DNA from: Nitrospira sp. SB0677_bin_15
GTDB lineage: Bacteria > Nitrospirota > Nitrospiria > Nitrospirales > UBA8639
Length of the DNA stretch: 55,720 nt
NCBI GenBank assembly: GCA_009842645.1
Contig: VYFB01000105.1
Span: 1 to 55,720, forward strand
Direction of reading: 5' to 3'
The position numbers and the translations under genes are program-made. Positions within the stretch are counted from its first letter, which is position 1. Each line of letters opens with the position of its first letter. Below are positions 1-8,053 of this stretch, piece by piece. Below the pieces are notes generated by a model, which saw nothing but the letters and a program-made list of their open reading frames with translations, did no database searches and was not told the origin of the DNA.

Positions 1-51
1 CGAGGACACAACGCAGCCATGCGCCCGATAGTGCACTTAATCAGAGGTTCC
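1..51. mobile_element. MITE-like 142-base element, right part only (copy A)
   Basis: The first 51 bases match the right-hand part of the elements at 2963-3104 and 41297-41438; against the latter there are 2 differences. It ends in the terminal repeat ATCAGAGGTTCC and is flanked by TCAA. The rest lies outside the window. The slt start codon follows only 11 bases after the element end, so the region that initiates slt translation lies in or directly beside the repeat. Confidence 0.85.
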
Positions 52-62
52 TCAAATATATA

Positions 63-2297
63 ATGCCAGTATTTGTGAGACCGTCTCATTCATGGGTCCG
101 TCTTGGGACACTCCTCTTTGTTTTTCTCCTGACGAGTGTCTGTTCATGGTTTCAGGCCGAGGCTCGGCCATTGGCTTGTGAATCGGCGGAAGCCTGTTTT
201 CAACGCGCCGCGTCGTTTGCCGATGAGCAGCCCGATCAAGCGGCTTTGCTGGTCGAACGGTTTCGTCACGTGCAGGAGGTTTATCCGGGGACCATCTGGG
301 CCAGGCGCGCCGGGTTTCGTATAGGATGGGCTCTGCTCGAACGTGAACCGGGCAGGGCCATTGACTACCTCCGTGGGGCTCGCAAGGATTTCCCGGTCCT
401 CGAAGACTACGTGTTACTCAAACTCGGTCAGGCTTTGGGGCGCGAGGGTTCCTTTCATAAATCCGCCTTGGCGTTTGAGGCGGCGTTAGGATCCTCCGTT
501 CCCTCCGTCTTGCGCAACGAAACGTCATATGAAGCGGGGTTCGCCTGGTTCGAGAACGGGCACTGCCAGCCTGCCATCGCGTACTTGAAACAAGCGACTT
601 CCGGTGATCCGGATTTTCCGTCTGCTCCCCGAGCGTGGTCCCTTCTGGCCGATTGCGCCGGTCGCTTGGAGGAAGTGAACTTGGCGCGACACGCGCTGGG
701 CGAGCTTTGGCGAAAGTATCCCGAATCTCCCGAAGCCCAAGTCATAGGGCGCGCCGGGCAGGCCGGTCAGCCGGATGCACGGCACTGGGAACCTTCTTTG
801 GAAGATTATTATGAACGAGGCCGAACGTGGTATGACTCGGCGCGCTTTGAAGCCGCGATTCGGGATTTGCAGAAGTTCTTGGCGGGTCAATCGCATCGCC
901 CCAATTACGAGCAGGGGCTCTTTCAGTTGGGAATGGCCCACGTGCGGTTGAAGCAGTATCCCCAAGCCTCACAAGTGTTCCGCCGGCTGTTGGAAAATCC
1001 TTCTGGATATACCGGGAAAGCCGCCGTGTGGTTGGCCAAGGTGTACTTGCGACGAGATCAAGGCCAGCGTCTTCTGAAGTTTCGCGATTCGACCCCTCCT
1101 GGCTTAAGCGCGGATGAACAGGCCCGGATCCAATGGCTGAGCGGCGTATGGGCCGAAGGGGAACGTGCGATCCGGCAAGCCGTGCTGGCTTATGAGGAAG
1201 CCTATCGTACAGCGGATCTTTCCAAAATCAAAAGAGACGCGTTGTGGCGGTTGGGATGGCTACACTATCAACAAGGGGCTTGGGAAGACGCGGTTGAAGC
1301 CTTTGACTCCCTGGCGGTGACCAGTCCCGGCCATCATTGGCAAAACAGGGCGCACTATTGGAAAGCACGGGCGCTTGAACGCATGGGCCGGGTCGATGAG
1401 GCGCAAACGGTGTATGGGCAGGTGGCTGCCGGGTGGCCCATGACCTATTATGGGCAACTATCCGAGTCGCGCCTGCGACGTCCGCGTCCCGCGGGACGTC
1501 AATCGAATGAGAACCGGGCGAATCCGGCGATGAACGGTCCCGTATCATCCGCATTCCGTATCAACACACATTTCCAAAAGGCCATGGAACTCTCGAAATT
1601 GGGACTTCGCCGGGAAGCACTGGAAGAATTGTTGGTGGTCAAGAGGCAATATCACAATCAGCCGCAAACCATGTATGCCTTGGCGCGGCATATGCTTGAA
1701 CTCGGAGATTTTGAAGCACCGCTTGTGATCGCCAAACGGTACTTTTGGGAACCTTTGGAGCGTCGCCTGATTTCGTTTGATTCCCCGTTATGGCGCATGG
1801 CGTATCCGACGGGATACATGCCGCAGATTCGACGCTATGCGGCTTCGCACGTGGACCCCTTTTGGGTTGCGGGGATTATCCGTGAGGAAAGTTTGTATAA
1901 TCCCAAGGCATTGTCATCCGTCGGCGCCATGGGGCTGATGCAATTGATGCCGCGAACTGCGAACCGCATCGCACGTCGCTTGGGGCTTGCCCCCATGGAC
2001 CGGAAAGATTTGTTGCAAGGCGAAGTGAACGTGCGGTTAGGGGTGGCCTACGTGAGGCAATTGTCACGTGATTATCAGGGAAATCTCATACGTGCCATCG
2101 CAGCATATAATGCCGGTCCCGCGGCCGTGAAGCGGTGGATTGCCAAGTTCGGCGATCGAGATCCGGATGAATTTGTCGAACTGATTTCCTATAGGGAAAC
2201 CCGTCGGTACGTGAAGCGTGTTCTTACAAGTTATCGTATCTATAAGACCCTGTATTCCACAACATGTAGTACTATTCCTCTTGACAGAGCCTGCTAA
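63..2297 (+). CDS. slt: Soluble lytic murein transglycosylase with TPR-like superhelix
   Basis: Cleaves the MurNAc-GlcNAc bond of peptidoglycan in the periplasm, leaving 1,6-anhydro ends. The 744-residue product begins with a signal peptide (hydrophobic core LGTLLFVFLLTSV, then AEA as a likely cleavage site). A long alpha-helical repeat region follows with several TPR-like stretches (around residues 80-500). The SLT goose-type lysozyme domain occupies about residues 595-720, with the catalytic Glu in IIREESLYNPKA and the conserved GAMGLMQLMPRTA and AYNAGP motifs. The length fits the Slt70 family. No Shine-Dalgarno sequence is seen, because the bases before the ATG belong to a dispersed repeat. 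The start is still supported by the intact signal peptide directly after it. No clear operon partner is seen; the zapB-like gene follows after 59 bases. Confidence 0.93.
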   Translation: MPVFVRPSHSWVRLGTLLFVFLLTSVCSWFQAEARPLACESAEACFQRAASFADEQPDQAALLVERFRHVQEVYPGTIWARRAGFRIGWALLEREPGRAIDYLRGARKDFPVLEDYVLLKLGQALGREGSFHKSALAFEAALGSSVPSVLRNETSYEAGFAWFENGHCQPAIAYLKQATSGDPDFPSAPRAWSLLADCAGRLEEVNLARHALGELWRKYPESPEAQVIGRAGQAGQPDARHWEPSLEDYYERGRTWYDSARFEAAIRDLQKFLAGQSHRPNYEQGLFQLGMAHVRLKQYPQASQVFRRLLENPSGYTGKAAVWLAKVYLRRDQGQRLLKFRDSTPPGLSADEQARIQWLSGVWAEGERAIRQAVLAYEEAYRTADLSKIKRDALWRLGWLHYQQGAWEDAVEAFDSLAVTSPGHHWQNRAHYWKARALERMGRVDEAQTVYGQVAAGWPMTYYGQLSESRLRRPRPAGRQSNENRANPAMNGPVSSAFRINTHFQKAMELSKLGLRREALEELLVVKRQYHNQPQTMYALARHMLELGDFEAPLVIAKRYFWEPLERRLISFDSPLWRMAYPTGYMPQIRRYAASHVDPFWVAGIIREESLYNPKALSSVGAMGLMQLMPRTANRIARRLGLAPMDRKDLLQGEVNVRLGVAYVRQLSRDYQGNLIRAIAAYNAGPAAVKRWIAKFGDRDPDEFVELISYRETRRYVKRVLTSYRIYKTLYSTTCSTIPLDRAC

Positions 2298-2356
2298 AGC
2301 TTTTATCTTAGCCATATTTTATTATTCTGGATTGTAACCAAGGAGTATATCATCCA

Positions 2357-2614
2357 ATGAGCCTTGAAAAAATGGAAACACTGGAAGTTCGCGTGCGGGG
2401 GTTAGTGAAGTTAGTTCACGAGTTAAAGGAGGCCAATGCATCTCTTCAAGAGCAGTTGAACCTGGCTCAAGAGGAGTTATCGCGTCGGGAGGAGTATGGA
2501 CGCGAGTTGGAAGAAGAGCGCGGGAATATCAGGTTGCGCATCGAAAAGGTCCTGGCGCAACTGGATAACATGGACGCGTCGGAGGCCGGCCTGCAAGAGG
2601 CGGTACATGACTAA
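2357..2614 (+). CDS. Small coiled-coil protein, ZapB-like
   Basis: An 85-residue protein, almost wholly predicted coiled coil from its heptad pattern and charge (LVKLVHELKEANASLQEQL, then ELEEERGNIRLRIEKVLAQL). It lies immediately before zapA and overlaps it by 8 bases, so the two are probably translated together. Small coiled-coil genes next to zapA are common and often called ZapB or TIGR02449-like division proteins; that role here is inferred from size, coiled coil and neighbour, not from a signature motif. An AAGGAG ribosome site sits 11 bases before the ATG. The last residues (QLDNMDASEAGLQEAVHD) resemble the end of such proteins. Confidence 0.75.
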   Translation: MSLEKMETLEVRVRGLVKLVHELKEANASLQEQLNLAQEELSRREEYGRELEEERGNIRLRIEKVLAQLDNMDASEAGLQEAVHD

Positions 2615-2900
2615 AAGCATCGAGGTCGACGTATATGGGCAGAAATTGGCTTTACGGCCGATTGAAGATGAGAGCTATGCGCACGAGCTCGCCCGATACG
2701 TGGAAGGGCAAATGCAGACTATCGCGCAAGGGACGACGAGGAGCACGCCCATCAAAATTGCCATTCTGGCCGCGATGAATATCGCGGATCAATTATTTCG
2801 GCAAGAAAGTCGTCGGCAGGCTGGTGAGGCTGAAGTCGAGCGTCGCGCCGAAGGGTTATTGGAGTGTATCGACTCGCATTTGGAACTGGATCGTTCCTGA
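2607..2900 (+). CDS. zapA: Cell division protein ZapA
   Basis: ZapA binds FtsZ and bundles protofilaments at the division site in the cytoplasm. The 97-residue product starts MTKSIEVDVYGQKLALRP, the usual N-terminal beta-hairpin of the family, and has the conserved core around KIAILAAMNIADQLF, followed by a C-terminal helix (residues 65-95). Length is typical. The ATG at 2607 lies inside the end of the upstream coiled-coil gene; an in-frame extension to 2496 exists but would be shadow sequence out of register with the family. In many bacteria the 6S RNA gene follows zapA; I could not recognise one here, and a 142-base MITE-like element sits 62 bases after the stop. Confidence 0.9.
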   Translation: MTKSIEVDVYGQKLALRPIEDESYAHELARYVEGQMQTIAQGTTRSTPIKIAILAAMNIADQLFRQESRRQAGEAEVERRAEGLLECIDSHLELDRS

Positions 2901-2962
2901 ATACTCGACGTTCTCTTGCATGAAACGTGCTGCTTTGATAACGTGTGAGAAACGTGATTCAA

Positions 2963-3104
2963 GGAACCTCTGATTCAGTGTGATAGCGGGATGCAGGGCA
3001 AGGCGTCCCGGAGCGAAACCCGAAGCTTATCATGGAGATAGGTGAGGGTTGAGCGAGGACACAACGCAGCCCTGCGCCCGATAGTGCAGTAAATCAGAGG
3101 TTCC
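2963..3104. mobile_element. MITE-like 142-base element, full copy B
   Basis: Bounded by inverted ends GGAACCTCTGATTCA and TAAATCAGAGGTTCC. It is the same length as the copy at 41297-41438 and differs from it at 8 positions (about 94% identity). Weaker inverted similarity continues inward for about 35 bases. It has no coding capacity. Flanks are TCAA on the left and TTAA on the right, an imperfect 4-base duplication. Confidence 0.88.
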
Positions 3105-3654
3105 TTAAACATTTAACCTTTGAAAGAAGGATACATTCGTCGGTCAGGAAGAACGAGTGGCATCTGACATGGAATGAATCGAGTGTTATAAAACCGAGGG
3201 TGTGAATAACCGACGGGCCATAAGGTGAGAGTTGAAGGATGTCTCCCCCTGTCGGGCTGAGAAGGTAGCCATAAGGCAGAAAGAGTCATCCGGGCAGATC
3301 GTTCATAAACAGGCCTGAGCTTAATGGATCCAAGCAAATGGCGGATAGAATTTTGAACCGATGTAGAAACTTGGGCGTTAACCAATATCTACCTTTTGCG
3401 ATGTTTTTCACACACCTTACTATCGCGTAGTATCCGTTTCTCGTCATTCCCTGCCTTTTCTTCTTCGTTCTGCACGTTTCCTGTCGCACGAATCCACGTG
3501 AGTGAAGGATCAATAATGGGTGATTTCCTTCGCCCATGGCAACACAAGCATAGGCTCCTCTTGTCAATAATTCCAAAGGCTGACAAGAATGCCTTTGTCG
3601 TAGAGACAGTGCCTGTGTGCCTGTCCTGAGCTTGTCGAAGGATGAGAGAAGGGG
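3105..3654. other. Gene-poor gap between the MITE copy and rny
   Basis: About 550 bases with no gene I can support. Open frames on both strands have no family resemblance, no ribosome sites and odd composition (Ser/Arg/His-rich). GCCATAAGG occurs twice, near 3217 and 3270. The last 35 bases contain a dispersed palindrome (CCTGTCCTGAGCTTGTCGAA at 3620-3639) that abuts the start of rny. No tRNA or recognisable 6S RNA was found, but a lineage-specific 6S RNA cannot be excluded by eye. Confidence 0.5.
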
Positions 3655-5232
3655 GTGACGACCATTTTGACGGATATCATCATCATGGCTGTTGTCGGAA
3701 GCATCGGTCTTGGTGCGGGGTTTGTGTTGAGTGGAGTGATTCAACGCACGCGCTTCGCCTCGCAACGTCGTAAAGCCGAAGACGAACTGCTTCACTTAAC
3801 GCAGTCAGCGGAACGTGAAGCCGAACATATTGTCAAGGAAGCGAAAATTGAAGCCAAGGATCTGGTGTTTCAAGCCAAAGCTCAATCGGAAAAGGCGGAA
3901 AAAGAAAAACGAAGAGAATGGCAGTCGCTGGAAAAGCGCGTGGGGCAACGTGAGGAAGGGCTGGAAAGAAAAATCGCCAATTTCGAGCGTCGTGAGGAAG
4001 AATTTCGTAAGAGAGAACGCGCGGTCTCCGACCGGGAAGGCTCATTGGCGAAACAGGAACGAGTTTGCGAACAGACGATCCGGGAACATCGTGAGGCCTT
4101 GGAGCGGGTAGCCGGATTAACGACGGAAGAAGGCAAGCGACAATTGTTGGCCGGGATTGAAAGTGAGGTTCGTTTGGAAGCCACTGGCCTGACGAAACGG
4201 ATTCTCGACGAAGCCCGTGAAAACGCGGAACGGGAAGCCCAGCAAATCGTGACCAACGCCATTCAGCGGATTACGCGTGATTACGTCAATGAAGCTACCA
4301 TCTCGGTGGTGTCCTTGGCCAGTGACGGGATGAAGGGTCGAATTATCGGACGGGAAGGGCGGAACATTCGAGCGCTGGAAGCGGCAACGGGCGTGGATTT
4401 GATCGTCGATGAAACACCGGAAGCGGTGATTGTTTCCGGGTTCGACCCCTTGCGGCGCGAGATTGCCAAAATCTCGCTGGAACGACTGATGCAGGATGGG
4501 CGCATTCATCCCACGAGGATTGAAGAGGTCGTGGAAAAAGTTAAAGGCGATCTGGAAAAGGTGATGCGGGAAGAAGCCGAAAAGGTGATCTTCGAGGTCG
4601 GCCTGTCGGATTTTCATCCCGAGATCGTGAAACTTCTGGGCCGGCTACGCTACCGAACCAGCTATGGGCAAAACAATTTATATCATGCCCGCGAAGCGTC
4701 GTATATCTGCGGCATCATGGCTGCGGAATTGGGCTTGGACATCAAGTTGGCCAAACGGGGGGCGCTGTTGCACGACATCGGGAAAGTGGTCAGCCACGAA
4801 GAAGAAGGCACACATGCGATGCTGGGCGCAGAAATCGCCAAGAAATACGGCGAATCCGAAAAGGTCGTGAATGCCATTGCCGCACACCATGAACAGGTGG
4901 ATCCGATTTGTCCTGAATCCGTGCTGGTGGCCGCGGCAGAAGCTTTATCCGCCGCCAGGCCCGGTGCGCGGCGGGAAACGCTTGAGGCCTACGTGAAACG
5001 GTTGGAAAAATTGGAAGGCTTGGCCGTGGGCTATGACGGGGTGGATAAGGCCTATGCCATTCAGGCCGGACGGGAAGTGCGCGTGATCGTCAGGCAGGAA
5101 AAACTGTCCGACAATGAAGCGCTTGTCCTGTCCCGCGACCTGTCCAAGAAAATCGAACAGGAAATGACGTATCCCGGGCAGATTAAAGTGACGGTGATTC
5201 GGGAGAGTCGATTCGTCGAATTTGCCAAATAA
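3655..5232 (+). CDS. rny: Ribonuclease Y
   Basis: A membrane-anchored endoribonuclease that initiates mRNA decay. The 525-residue product has the expected order: N-terminal membrane helix (residues 8-30), a long charged coiled coil (about 35-205), a KH domain with GRIIGREGRNIRALE near residue 230, then an HD domain with HDIGK near 372 and AIAAHHEQ near 405. The start is uncertain. The GTG at 3655 is buried in the GGGGG of the ribosome site, while the TTG at 3667 would have AGAAGGGGG at good spacing and shorten the protein by four residues. The following YmdB-type gene, 18 bases downstream, is a frequent partner of rny and supports a shared operon. Confidence 0.95.
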   Translation: MTTILTDIIIMAVVGSIGLGAGFVLSGVIQRTRFASQRRKAEDELLHLTQSAEREAEHIVKEAKIEAKDLVFQAKAQSEKAEKEKRREWQSLEKRVGQREEGLERKIANFERREEEFRKRERAVSDREGSLAKQERVCEQTIREHREALERVAGLTTEEGKRQLLAGIESEVRLEATGLTKRILDEARENAEREAQQIVTNAIQRITRDYVNEATISVVSLASDGMKGRIIGREGRNIRALEAATGVDLIVDETPEAVIVSGFDPLRREIAKISLERLMQDGRIHPTRIEEVVEKVKGDLEKVMREEAEKVIFEVGLSDFHPEIVKLLGRLRYRTSYGQNNLYHAREASYICGIMAAELGLDIKLAKRGALLHDIGKVVSHEEEGTHAMLGAEIAKKYGESEKVVNAIAAHHEQVDPICPESVLVAAAEALSAARPGARRETLEAYVKRLEKLEGLAVGYDGVDKAYAIQAGREVRVIVRQEKLSDNEALVLSRDLSKKIEQEMTYPGQIKVTVIRESRFVEFAK

Positions 5233-5250
5233 CGGAAAACGGGATTCTTT

Positions 5251-6030
5251 GTGGTTGTGTTGTTTATCGGTGACATTGTTGGTGAACCCGGACGGCGGAG
5301 CATCACCAATAACATCCACAGGGTGAGCGAACAGTATCACGTCGATATTGTGATCGGAAACGCTGAGAACGTAGCCGGCGGGTTCGGCTTGACGGCCGAT
5401 TTAGCGAATGATTTATTTGACTTGGGATTTTCGGCCCTCACCACGGGGAATCACGTGTGGGATAAAAAGGAAATGGTGGGCTACATTCGCAAGGAACCCA
5501 GGATCCTGCGACCGGCCAATTATCCCGACGGCACGCCCGGGCAAGGGTCGTTCGTCATTGAGCGGGCGACCGGCGAGAAAATCGGGCTGATCCAGGTCAT
5601 GGGCCGGGCGTTCATGCCGTCGCTGGATTGTCCCTTTCAAGTGGTCAAGCGTGAGGTTAAAAAGCTGCAAGCCCATACGTCCAGCATTATTGTGGATATG
5701 CACGCGGAAACCACGGCCGAGAAGATGGCCATGGGGTATTTTTTGGATGGCCAAGTGACGGCCGTCGTGGGCACGCATACGCACGTGCAAACCGCGGATG
5801 AGCAGATCCTGCCCAAGGGGACGGCCTATTTGACGGATATCGGGATGACCGGTCCCGTCAATTCCGTCATCGGCATGAAAAAAGAACTGGTGATCGACAA
5901 ATTTCTCACACAGATGCCCCGGCGGTTTGAAGTCGCCTCCGGCCCGGCGGTGTTGGGTGCCGCCGTGATCGAACTGGATACCTCAACCGGAAAAGCCACC
6001 GGCATCCAACGCGTGCGAGAAATCGCATAG
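5251..6030 (+). CDS. YmdB-family metallophosphoesterase (TIGR00282)
   Basis: Members of this family are dinuclear-metal phosphodiesterases; the Bacillus protein YmdB hydrolyses 2',3'-cyclic nucleotides. The 259-residue protein shows all metal-binding blocks: GDIVGEPGR at the N-terminus, IGNAENVAGGFG near residue 32, TTGNHVWDKKE near 65, DMHAETTAEK near 150 and VGTHTHVQTADE near 172. The GTG at 5251 is used here; a second GTG two codons later is equally possible. It lies 18 bases after rny, the conserved pairing. Substrate in this organism is not shown by sequence. Confidence 0.9.
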   Translation: MVVLFIGDIVGEPGRRSITNNIHRVSEQYHVDIVIGNAENVAGGFGLTADLANDLFDLGFSALTTGNHVWDKKEMVGYIRKEPRILRPANYPDGTPGQGSFVIERATGEKIGLIQVMGRAFMPSLDCPFQVVKREVKKLQAHTSSIIVDMHAETTAEKMAMGYFLDGQVTAVVGTHTHVQTADEQILPKGTAYLTDIGMTGPVNSVIGMKKELVIDKFLTQMPRRFEVASGPAVLGAAVIELDTSTGKATGIQRVREIA

Positions 6031-6047
6031 CGCGACGCCTCCGACTC

Positions 6048-7394
6048 GTGTCTGTCGCCCCTCCGACTGTTTTGACGGTTACCGAACTGACGGCGGGCAT
6101 TCGCGCGACCTTGGAACGTGCTTTTTCGGAAGTGTGGGTCGAAGGGGAGGTTTCGAACCTGCGCATCCCTTCTTCCGGACACGTCTATTTTTCCCTGAAT
6201 GACCAGGACAGCCAAATCCGCGCGGTCCTCTTTCGTCGCTTCGCCGCGGCGCTCCCGTTTCGCGTGGAAAACGGTCTCACCGTGCTGGCCAAGGGCCGTG
6301 TCAGCGTGTACGAACCAAGGGGCGATTATCAGCTCCTGTTGGAGTATCTCGAACCCAAGGGCATCGGCGCGCTGCAGGTTGCCTTTGAACAACTCAAGAA
6401 ACGATTCGATCAGGAAGGCCTGTTTGATCCCGCGCGCAAGCGCTCGCTTCCATTTTTCCCTCGCCGCGTGGGAGTGATCACCTCGGGGACGGGAGCCGCG
6501 CTGCACGATATTGTCACGGTTGTCCATCGCCGCTGTCCGGTGACCTGCCTGCGAGTGTTTCCCGTGTCCGTGCAGGGACCCGGGGCCGCTCAACAAATCG
6601 CGGATGCCGTGGAACTGGCCAATCAACACACCGATCTCGACGTGATCATCGTGGGGAGAGGAGGAGGGTCCTGGGAAGATCTCTGGAGTTTTAACGAAGA
6701 GGCCGTGGTTCGGGCCATTGCGGGCTCCCGCATTCCAGTGATTTCAGCGGTGGGCCATGAAATTGATTTTACCTTGTCCGATTTTGCCGCCGATTATCGG
6801 GCTCCGACGCCTTCGGCCGCGGCGGAATCGGTTTCTCCCGTTCTCGTCGATTTGATCGAAAACATACGGGATAAGCACTCAAGGCTCACCCAGGCCATGC
6901 GCGGCATATTCAGGTTTCACCGGAATCAGGTGAAGTTGGCCTTGCACGTGCTTCCCGTTCCTTCGCAAATTCTCCAACGTCAGGTGCAACGGGTGGATGA
7001 ACTCAGCTTCCGTCTTGGAAGCGGTATCCGGTCCATGCTTGTGGCAGTGCGTCCGAGACTGGATGCATTAATCGCTGGTCTGCAAAGAATCGGCCCGGGG
7101 CAATCGTGGCAACGAGGGAGCCTGGTGCTGCCCCAGCTTCTTCAACGACTTTCCAGGGCCATGCCATGGGCGCTCACCGGGAAAAGGCAGCAATTGCGAA
7201 CCGTCACCAGTACGCTGGATACTTTGAGTCCTCTCGCGATTCTGTCTCGTGGGTACAGTATTCTCGAGACCAGTCCCGGCGGCACGATTGTGAAGGATGC
7301 GCAATCCGTCCGGGTCGGCGACCGGATTCACGCGCGACTGGCCGAGGGGCGGCTGTCCTGTCTAGTCGAACAAACTAAATCAGAGGTTCCTTGA
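6048..7394 (+). CDS. xseA: Exodeoxyribonuclease VII large subunit
   Basis: With XseB it degrades single-stranded DNA from both ends into oligonucleotides. The 448-residue protein has the N-terminal OB fold (VSNLRIPSSGHVYFSLND), the catalytic core with GVITSGTGAALHDI near residue 142 and IIVGRGGGSWEDLW near 200, the VGHEIDFTLSDFAADYRAPT block near 240, and a long helical C-terminal region. The start is a GTG 17 bases after the previous gene. The last codons and stop overlap a 15-base match to the end of the 142-base MITE-like family, so the C-terminal tail (KSEVP) is written by repeat sequence. The small subunit xseB follows only after 350 bases of repeats. Confidence 0.95.
   Translation: MSVAPPTVLTVTELTAGIRATLERAFSEVWVEGEVSNLRIPSSGHVYFSLNDQDSQIRAVLFRRFAAALPFRVENGLTVLAKGRVSVYEPRGDYQLLLEYLEPKGIGALQVAFEQLKKRFDQEGLFDPARKRSLPFFPRRVGVITSGTGAALHDIVTVVHRRCPVTCLRVFPVSVQGPGAAQQIADAVELANQHTDLDVIIVGRGGGSWEDLWSFNEEAVVRAIAGSRIPVISAVGHEIDFTLSDFAADYRAPTPSAAAESVSPVLVDLIENIRDKHSRLTQAMRGIFRFHRNQVKLALHVLPVPSQILQRQVQRVDELSFRLGSGIRSMLVAVRPRLDALIAGLQRIGPGQSWQRGSLVLPQLLQRLSRAMPWALTGKRQQLRTVTSTLDTLSPLAILSRGYSILETSPGGTIVKDAQSVRVGDRIHARLAEGRLSCLVEQTKSEVP
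7376..7390. mobile_element. Isolated terminal repeat of the 142-base family
   Basis: TAAATCAGAGGTTCC matches exactly the 15-base right end of the elements at 2963-3104 and 41297-41438. There is no companion left end within the expected distance, so it is a solo end or relic. It overlaps the 3' end of xseA. Confidence 0.65.
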
Positions 7395-7744
7395 CGTCCC
7401 ATAACCACCGGGTATAATGCGGTTTCCCGCGTCGTTCGCTGAGTCTGGAATTTCGAACATATGCAAAAGAATCCTCCATGCAAGCTAGTCGCCTGCGCCA
7501 TAAGTATTTCCCTCCCCTTTGTAAGGGGAGGTCAGGTGGGGTAGAGTGAACGCCCTATGGATTGCGGCGCGCGCCCTCCTGGACGTCGGGTCTACCTCCC
7601 CTCGCCCCTCCTTACAAAGGAGGGGAACAGGAGAGGCGGCCTGAGAGAGTGCATTTTCATGCCAAACGAAGGGTCGACGTCGCAAGAGGCGCTGGACGGC
7701 AATCGTTGATCTGACATCGACATCCACGGGTAGCACGGGTAGAT
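7395..7744. other. Repeat-filled gap between xseA and xseB
   Basis: 350 bases with no credible gene. The middle (7511-7626) is an inverted pair of REP-like units described separately. The remaining stretches, 7395-7510 and 7627-7744, show no motif I recognise beyond the weak GGGTAG upstream of xseB. The two subunit genes are normally adjacent, so the repeats appear to have been inserted into an operon. Confidence 0.6.
7511..7626. repeat. Inverted REP-like pair, type CCTCCCCTTTGTAAGG
   Basis: The left unit reads CCTCCCCTTTGTAAGGGGAG followed by GTCAGGTGGGGTAGAG. The right unit is the inverse, ending CTCCTTACAAAGGAGGGG. The two units flank about 45 bases of non-repeated sequence. The same arrangement with a different centre occurs at 9372-9484. 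Each unit can form a hairpin, like the paired REP units of other bacteria. Confidence 0.85.
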
Positions 7745-7981
7745 ATGGCAGCCTTAAAATTTGAAGATGCCTTAGCCAGGCTGGAGACGATCGTCACCGA
7801 GCTGGAAAAAGGCGACCTCCCACTGAATGATTCCTTGAAGATGTTTGAAGAGGGAATCAAGCTCTCGAAAACCTGTCTCAAGATGCTGGATGATGCCGAA
7901 CGGAAAGTGGAAATCATGGTCCAGGACAAGGATGGAAAAAAGCGGCTGGAAGCGTATTCCATCGAAGAAGAACCAAGCTGA
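7745..7981 (+). CDS. xseB: Exodeoxyribonuclease VII small subunit
   Basis: The 78-residue partner of XseA, required for exonuclease VII activity. It has the family signature LKFEDALARLETIVTELEKG at the N-terminus, then LPLNDSLKMFEEGIKLSKTC, forming the paired helices typical of XseB. Length is usual for the family. The ribosome site is weak (GGGTAG before the ATG). The order xseA-xseB-tlyA is a common arrangement, often with ispA and dxs between xseB and tlyA; those two genes are absent here. Confidence 0.93.
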   Translation: MAALKFEDALARLETIVTELEKGDLPLNDSLKMFEEGIKLSKTCLKMLDDAERKVEIMVQDKDGKKRLEAYSIEEEPS

Positions 7982-8053
7982 ACGGCTACGCCGTCGCCCG
8001 TTCGAAACCAAGGCCTTGTTCCGATATCTGCTACAGACGTCATCTCCACTTTG

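Noticed and set aside
3396-3629. 77-residue frame upstream of rny
   Set aside because: Ser/Phe/Arg-rich, no family resemblance, no ribosome site; ends in the repeat next to rny.
3286-3795. 169-residue minus-strand frame overlapping the start of rny
   Set aside because: It runs into rny on the opposite strand, has no ribosome site and translates part of a dispersed repeat (FDKLRTGTQAL), a common false-protein pattern.
5826-6629. 267-residue minus-strand frame over the YmdB-type gene and xseA
   Set aside because: Antisense to two genes with complete family motifs.
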